From NCBI GenBank assembly GCA_937930275.1, contig CALGLM010000049.1, positions 1 through 10,688 of the forward strand: a stretch of 10,688 bases of DNA. The letters run 5' to 3'. A program made the position numbers and the translations under genes. The notes beneath the pieces are model-generated. The model was given only the letters and a program-made list of their open reading frames with translations, was not told the DNA's origin and searched no databases. Every line of letters begins with the position of its first letter. Positions within the stretch are counted from its first letter, which is position 1. The stretch is from an uncultured Ignavibacteria bacterium. Its GTDB lineage: Bacteria; Bacteroidota; Ignavibacteria; Ignavibacteriales; Melioribacteraceae. Below, piece after piece: positions 7,393 through 10,688 of this stretch.

Positions 7393-7881
7393 ATGCATAA
7401 GCAATTTGAAATAAAACCAGCGGAATTAAAAGATAAATCCATAGTGCTAAGCTTTATTAAACAACTTGCCGAATATGAAAAACTGGCTTTAACGGTTACG
7501 GCAACCGAAGAACTAATTGCAGAACATCTTTTCGGTAAAAATGCCGTTGCAGAATGCGTGATTGGGTATTTTGAAAATAAACCTGTTACGTTTGCGCTTT
7601 TCTTCAAAAATTTTAGCACATTTGTAGGGAAACCGGGCTTATACTTGGAAGATTTGTTTGTATTGCCGGAGTATAGAGGATTTGGATTCGGCAAAAAAAT
7701 GCTCCTTTATTTGGTTAAACTTGCTAAAGAAAGAAATTACGGTCGCTTTGAATGGACTGTTCTTAATTGGAATACTCCGGCAAAAAATTTTTACGTAAAA
7801 ATAGGAGCCGAATTAATGGAAGAATGGCAAATATTTAGAATAACCGAAGATAAATTTGAAAAATGTTTGGAAAATGAATAA
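7393..7881 (+). CDS. GNAT family N-acetyltransferase, SSAT-like
   Basis: This 162-residue single-domain GNAT enzyme transfers an acetyl group from acetyl-CoA to an amine. The central strand GLYLEDLFVLPEYRG (82-96) leads into the acetyl-CoA pyrophosphate loop RGFGFGK (95-101). NWNTPAKNFYVKIGA (125-139) follows, with the Tyr of NFY (134) at the usual general-acid position, then WQIFRI (145-150). LEDLFV, RGFG(F/I)G, W-N-x-P-x-x-N-F-Y and a late W-x-x-F-(R/K)-I are the marks of the spermidine/spermine N1-acetyltransferase (diamine and thialysine acetyltransferase) branch, and the length matches. Polyamine, thialysine or another small amine are all possible substrates. AGAGGA lies 5 bases before the ATG. 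It is the first gene of a three-gene operon, 12 bp before the next. Confidence 0.88.
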   Translation: MHKQFEIKPAELKDKSIVLSFIKQLAEYEKLALTVTATEELIAEHLFGKNAVAECVIGYFENKPVTFALFFKNFSTFVGKPGLYLEDLFVLPEYRGFGFGKKMLLYLVKLAKERNYGRFEWTVLNWNTPAKNFYVKIGAELMEEWQIFRITEDKFEKCLENE

Positions 7882-7893
7882 TTTGAGGATTTT

Positions 7894-9048
7894 ATGATAC
7901 TTTTAGCTCAAGATGTAATTGCTCAGGCTTTAATAGATTTAGGTGTTAAAATAGTGACGTATGTACCGGGTTTTGGAGCAAGCGAAGCGTTTGATAGCTA
8001 CAATATTAAAGCTCAAAAAATGCCTATTTTATCCTTTCATGAAGAAACGGCTTTCTCAATTGCACACGGAGGAAGTTTAGTAGGTTGCAGGACGGCGGTA
8101 CTGCTTAAAGCGCAGGGATTTATGAAAGCTGCAAATGCCGTTACGGATAGTCAATATGCGCAAAATACAGGCGGGTTTGTTTCGTTTATTTTTGATGATA
8201 CGGTGGGTATAAGTTCCGATAATATTTTAGAAATAAATCCTATACTTAAAGGAATGTATTTCCCATTTAAAATTGCTACGGCAGAGCGATTGTATGAAGA
8301 TATAGTAAAAGCATATTTATTTAGCGAACAAAACAGACGACCGGTAGCCGTTATTATTGATTGTAAAATCATTAATAAAAAAATTGAGTTTAAACAAAAC
8401 ACAACGGTTAAAAAACAATTTACATATGAAAGAAATATTTTAGATACTGTAATAAGTCCGTTGTTTGCCGATTATCAATATAAAGTTTTTAAGGCAAAAA
8501 ACAGTAACTCGGAATTAAAACAAATTAACGTGCCTGCACTTCCTCATTTTCCCGAAGGAGTTCCTGATAAATACAGAAATGCCGCCGAAAAATATGTGCC
8601 ATTTTTTAATGTATTTAAACAATATAAAGGGGATATTGTTACGGGAGATACAAGTGCATCGTCTAATTTTTCATTGCCTCCTTACAATTGCATTGATTTG
8701 GTTACCCATATTGGCGGCTCAGTTCCGTTGGCAGGCGGTGCGTTTTTGGCGGGATATAAAAAAGTATGGGCACTTACCGGCGATTTTGGCTTTATTTCTG
8801 CCGGTCATATAGGATTATTAGACATTTTTAATCGTCAACTTCCTATAAAAATTGTTATATTTTATAACAAAGAAGCTGCAGCAACAGGAGGGCAAAAAAT
8901 ACCTAAAAACTTATTAAAACATTTACTTGCGGGATATAACAATTATATTCTGCATGTCTCAAATCCGAATGACCCTATTGAACTAAATCAAGTTATTTCG
9001 GAAGCATATAATTCTGATACAATTAAAATAGTAATCGTTGATTTTTAA
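7894..9048 (+). CDS. Compact thiamine-diphosphate-dependent enzyme, IorA-like
   Basis: The 384-residue soluble protein has both halves of a thiamine-diphosphate (ThDP) enzyme. The N-terminal PYR-type domain (1-165) has YVPGFGASE (23-31), an expected cofactor-activating Glu at E50 in SFHEETA, and FDDTVGISSDN (100-110), which parallels the ADDPGxxSSQNEQ stretch of indolepyruvate:ferredoxin oxidoreductase alpha subunits (IorA). The C-terminal PP-type domain (about 245-384) has TGDFGF (295-300; D297 a likely Mg ligand) and FYNKEAAATGGQ (323-334, N325), matching the IorA GDS..F and DN..TAMTGGQ motifs. IorA is normally around 600 residues and ends in a ferredoxin-like domain with two CxxCxxCxxxC motifs; here that domain and the middle domain are absent, and no IorB gene is visible. 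A decarboxylase of the phospho- or sulfopyruvate type, or a split oxidoreductase using another electron carrier, are alternatives. GAGG at 7886-7889 precedes the start. The class is certain; the substrate is unknown. Confidence 0.82.
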   Translation: MILLAQDVIAQALIDLGVKIVTYVPGFGASEAFDSYNIKAQKMPILSFHEETAFSIAHGGSLVGCRTAVLLKAQGFMKAANAVTDSQYAQNTGGFVSFIFDDTVGISSDNILEINPILKGMYFPFKIATAERLYEDIVKAYLFSEQNRRPVAVIIDCKIINKKIEFKQNTTVKKQFTYERNILDTVISPLFADYQYKVFKAKNSNSELKQINVPALPHFPEGVPDKYRNAAEKYVPFFNVFKQYKGDIVTGDTSASSNFSLPPYNCIDLVTHIGGSVPLAGGAFLAGYKKVWALTGDFGFISAGHIGLLDIFNRQLPIKIVIFYNKEAAATGGQKIPKNLLKHLLAGYNNYILHVSNPNDPIELNQVISEAYNSDTIKIVIVDF

Positions 9049-9058
9049 AGAGGAAGAC

Positions 9059-9550
9059 GTGAGATACTCTTTTATTTTATTTTTTATCTCCTTAGCATTA
9101 TTTTATGCATGCGAAGACGAACCTATTGAAACTCCCCAAGGAAAAGTTACAAGATACGGGGAGTGTAAAACTTTTTCGGGTTTTTATAAAAGCAGTTTTT
9201 CAAAAAGCGAAAGTTGTATAATTTATTCATATGACGGTGTTGGTAAGCTTAGTTTAAAGCATATTAATACCGGTTTTAACTGTTGTCCTAACGGTATTTA
9301 TACAACTATTAACTTAACAGGGAATAAACTTGTAATTAACGAGAAAGAGAATGCCGCAGACTGCCGATGTTTATGTTTGTATGATATAGAAATGGAGGTG
9401 AATAATATCTTGCCCGGTAATTATACTATTATTGTTATAGAACCATATGCAGAATACGGACCCCCGTTTGAATTTGATGCAAATTTAAACAACGCTATAA
9501 CGGATTCTATTTGTTTAGGCAGAAACTATTACCCTTGGGGCAATAATTAG
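9059..9550 (+). CDS. Cysteine-rich lipoprotein of unknown function
   Basis: I place the start at GTG 9059, with AGAGG at 9049-9053 five bases before it and 10 bp after the previous stop. The upstream in-frame TTG at 9038 would add a charged stretch before the signal peptide. The 163-residue product begins MRYSFILFFISLALFYACED: a short basic end, a hydrophobic core and a lipobox ending at C18, so it should be lipidated and envelope-anchored. Asp/Glu right after the Cys could affect sorting. The mature part has eight more cysteines: C36, C53, the pair C75-C76 in NTGFNCCPNGI, a C-x-C-x-C cluster (102, 104, 106) in DCRCLCLYD, and C152. The rest looks like a beta-sandwich (LPGNYTIIVIEPY). The GFNCCP / C-x-C-L-C-L-x-D pattern recalls uncharacterised lipoproteins of Bacteroidota-related bacteria (from memory). 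Disulfides or metal binding are both possible. Confidence 0.8.
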   Translation: MRYSFILFFISLALFYACEDEPIETPQGKVTRYGECKTFSGFYKSSFSKSESCIIYSYDGVGKLSLKHINTGFNCCPNGIYTTINLTGNKLVINEKENAADCRCLCLYDIEMEVNNILPGNYTIIVIEPYAEYGPPFEFDANLNNAITDSICLGRNYYPWGNN

Positions 9551-9633
9551 TAATTTGGCTTAAATATTTTTCTAAAAATTATAAAATTATAAGTATATTT
9601 TCAAACCATTTTTAATAATTTTGATGCAATGAT
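9551..9633 (+). promoter_or_regulatory. Short AT-rich gap with a candidate -7 box
   Basis: This gap separates the lipoprotein from the DUF192 gene. TAATTTTG at 9616-9623 fits TAnnTTTG on the + strand but has no good TTTG partner upstream and lies only 10 bases before the ATG, so a transcript from it would be almost leaderless. No terminator stem is evident, so read-through from the operon is equally likely. Confidence 0.25.
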
Positions 9634-10188
9634 ATGACAAAAGAAAACAAAAAAACAAACGGAGTATTAAATAACAGAATTTTTAGCGTAATATTAGCAA
9701 TAGTAATAGTTCTTATATTTTATTTTGTAATTAAATTAATTCCGACTACTACCGTTGAAAATAATAAAGAGGATATAAAGGAAGAAGTGGACAATAGTAT
9801 TATTTTTAAAAAACAAGGAACGTTAAGCTTCATAAATAAAGAGGGGAAAGTTCTTTCGACAATTGATATGGAATTGGCAGATAATAACCTTAAAAGAATG
9901 CAAGGTTTAATGTATAGAAAAGAAATGGCAGAAAACCAAGGGATGTTATTTGTTTTTGAAATACAAGATTTACAATCATTTTGGATGAAGAATACAATTT
10001 TGCCGTTAGATATAATATTTGTAAATGTAAATCGTGAAATTGTAAAAATACACAAGCATACAACTCCTTTTTCAACGGAGTCGTATCCTTCGGAAAAACC
10101 TTCGATGTATGTTGTAGAAGTTAATGCCGGATATACTGATAAATACGGCATTACAGAAGGGGATAAAATTAATTGGATTGTTGATTAA
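9634..10188 (+). CDS. Membrane-anchored DUF192 family protein
   Basis: The 184-residue product has a positively charged N-terminus, one membrane segment (about 16-36) with no lipobox, and then an acidic linker (NNKEDIKEEVD). The DUF192 domain follows (about 62-183). Its signature motifs are all present in order: MQGLMYR (89-95), GMLFVFE (103-109), FWMKNT (116-121), PLDIIFV (124-130) and VVEVNAG (160-166) before a GITEGDKI end. DUF192 proteins are widespread small exported beta proteins without an established biochemical role. The anchor predicts a periplasmic domain tethered to the inner membrane; an uncleaved signal anchor is more likely than a cleaved signal. The gene is followed 2 bp later by the Nudix gene, so the two are probably translated together. 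The family is clear, the function is not. Confidence 0.93.
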   Translation: MTKENKKTNGVLNNRIFSVILAIVIVLIFYFVIKLIPTTTVENNKEDIKEEVDNSIIFKKQGTLSFINKEGKVLSTIDMELADNNLKRMQGLMYRKEMAENQGMLFVFEIQDLQSFWMKNTILPLDIIFVNVNREIVKIHKHTTPFSTESYPSEKPSMYVVEVNAGYTDKYGITEGDKINWIVD

Positions 10189-10190
10189 TA

Positions 10191-10688
10191 ATGGATACAT
10201 CTTTATTTCAAGAGTTAAAGAAAAAACTGCCTGTATGTCCCAACGTACTAAAAAAGAGAAATTATTTTAATTCGGCTGTTTTAATTCCTTTAATTTGGGA
10301 TAATGATGAAATCTGTTTGCTTTTTGAATTAAGGGCAATGGGGATTAATCAAGAAGGTGAAATCTGTTTTCCGGGTGGAAGATTTGAAAAAGGGAAAGAT
10401 AAAAGTTTTTTAGATACCGCCGTAAGAGAAACCGTAGAAGAACTTGGCATTAACAAGAAAGATATTGAAATTATCGGACAGATGGATACGTTAATTACGC
10501 CATACGGCGTAACCGTAGATTCGTATGTGGCAGTTTTTAATTGCGATTTTGAAAATATTATTAATTATGATAAAAGAGAAGTTGCAGCAATATTTAAAGT
10601 CCCGTTATCATTTTTTATAAATAATAAGCCTAAAGAATATAAGGTTAATGTAAATATTACTCCTTATGCCGAAGACGAAAACGGAAAG
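10191..10688 (+). CDS. Nudix hydrolase, CoA-pyrophosphatase type (3' end outside the window)
   Basis: The first 166 codons are visible and the frame is open at the window end; the usual length is about 200. Nudix enzymes cleave nucleoside diphosphates linked to another group. This branch (NudL/NUDT7-like) splits CoA into adenosine 3',5'-bisphosphate and phosphopantetheine. The segment LLFELRA (43-49), the GEICFPGG run (56-63) and DKSFLDTAVRETVEELGI (70-87) match the branch: R-E-x-x-E-E-x-G (79-86) is the metal-binding helix, and the spacing between GG and RE is two residues longer than in a standard Nudix box, as is usual in the CoA group. The predicted location is cytoplasmic. ATG 10191 comes 2 bp after the DUF192 stop with no separate ribosome site, suggesting translational coupling. 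Confidence 0.9.
   Translation, partial: MDTSLFQELKKKLPVCPNVLKKRNYFNSAVLIPLIWDNDEICLLFELRAMGINQEGEICFPGGRFEKGKDKSFLDTAVRETVEELGINKKDIEIIGQMDTLITPYGVTVDSYVAVFNCDFENIINYDKREVAAIFKVPLSFFINNKPKEYKVNVNITPYAEDENGK

Noticed and set aside
8579..8812. Plus-strand frame of 77 codons
   Set aside because: It lies wholly within the ThDP enzyme gene in another frame and carries no recognisable features.
9720..10151. Minus-strand frame of 143 codons opposite the DUF192 gene
   Set aside because: The + strand frame has all DUF192 motifs; this is its shadow.

Overview
The window is an AT-rich bacterial chromosome segment, densely coding. Its outer-membrane barrel protein, lipoprotein and membrane-anchored exported protein point to a Gram-negative cell. 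Candidate promoters match the Bacteroidota-type -7 box TAnnTTTG, while several genes also carry clear Shine-Dalgarno sequences (GGAG, AGAGG, GAGG). A member of the Bacteroidota/Ignavibacteriota (FCB) assemblage is the best guess. This is inference from general character, not from a marker alignment.

Region 1 (1-4740) is a sensory and envelope block on the + strand. It holds the C-terminal signalling half of a methyl-accepting chemotaxis protein (MCP, cut by the window edge), a 542-bp AT-rich gap with a REP-like hairpin and a perfect 16-bp palindrome, and a small outer-membrane barrel protein. A second, full-length MCP follows, interrupted by one in-frame TAA. It has a dCache-like sensor, a chain of HAMP-like modules and a signalling domain nearly identical to that of the first MCP. 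A strong rho-independent terminator closes the block. The two signalling domains form a direct repeat of about 0.8 kb, 3,794 bp apart.

Region 2 (4741-5075) has no gene I can support and holds several short inverted repeats, one a plausible terminator for the minus-strand genes.

Region 3 (5076-7301) is on the minus strand: dnaG (DNA primase, complete) and, downstream, a 68-residue cysteine-rich protein. Each has a TAnnTTTG-like box 24 bp before its start codon.

Region 4 (7393-9550) is a tight + strand operon with gaps of 12 and 10 bp. It encodes an SSAT-like GNAT acetyltransferase, a compact thiamine-diphosphate enzyme resembling the alpha subunit of indolepyruvate oxidoreductase but without a ferredoxin domain, and a cysteine-rich lipoprotein.

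Region 5 (9634-10688) is a membrane-anchored DUF192 protein followed 2 bp later by a Nudix hydrolase of the CoA-pyrophosphatase type, cut by the window end.

Most content is recognisable. The points that most deserve a second look are the nonsense codon in the second MCP, the MCP direct repeat, the compact IorA-like enzyme and its operon partners, the palindromic operator candidate, and the two cysteine-rich proteins of unknown role. I see no phage, CRISPR array, transposase, tRNA or rRNA.
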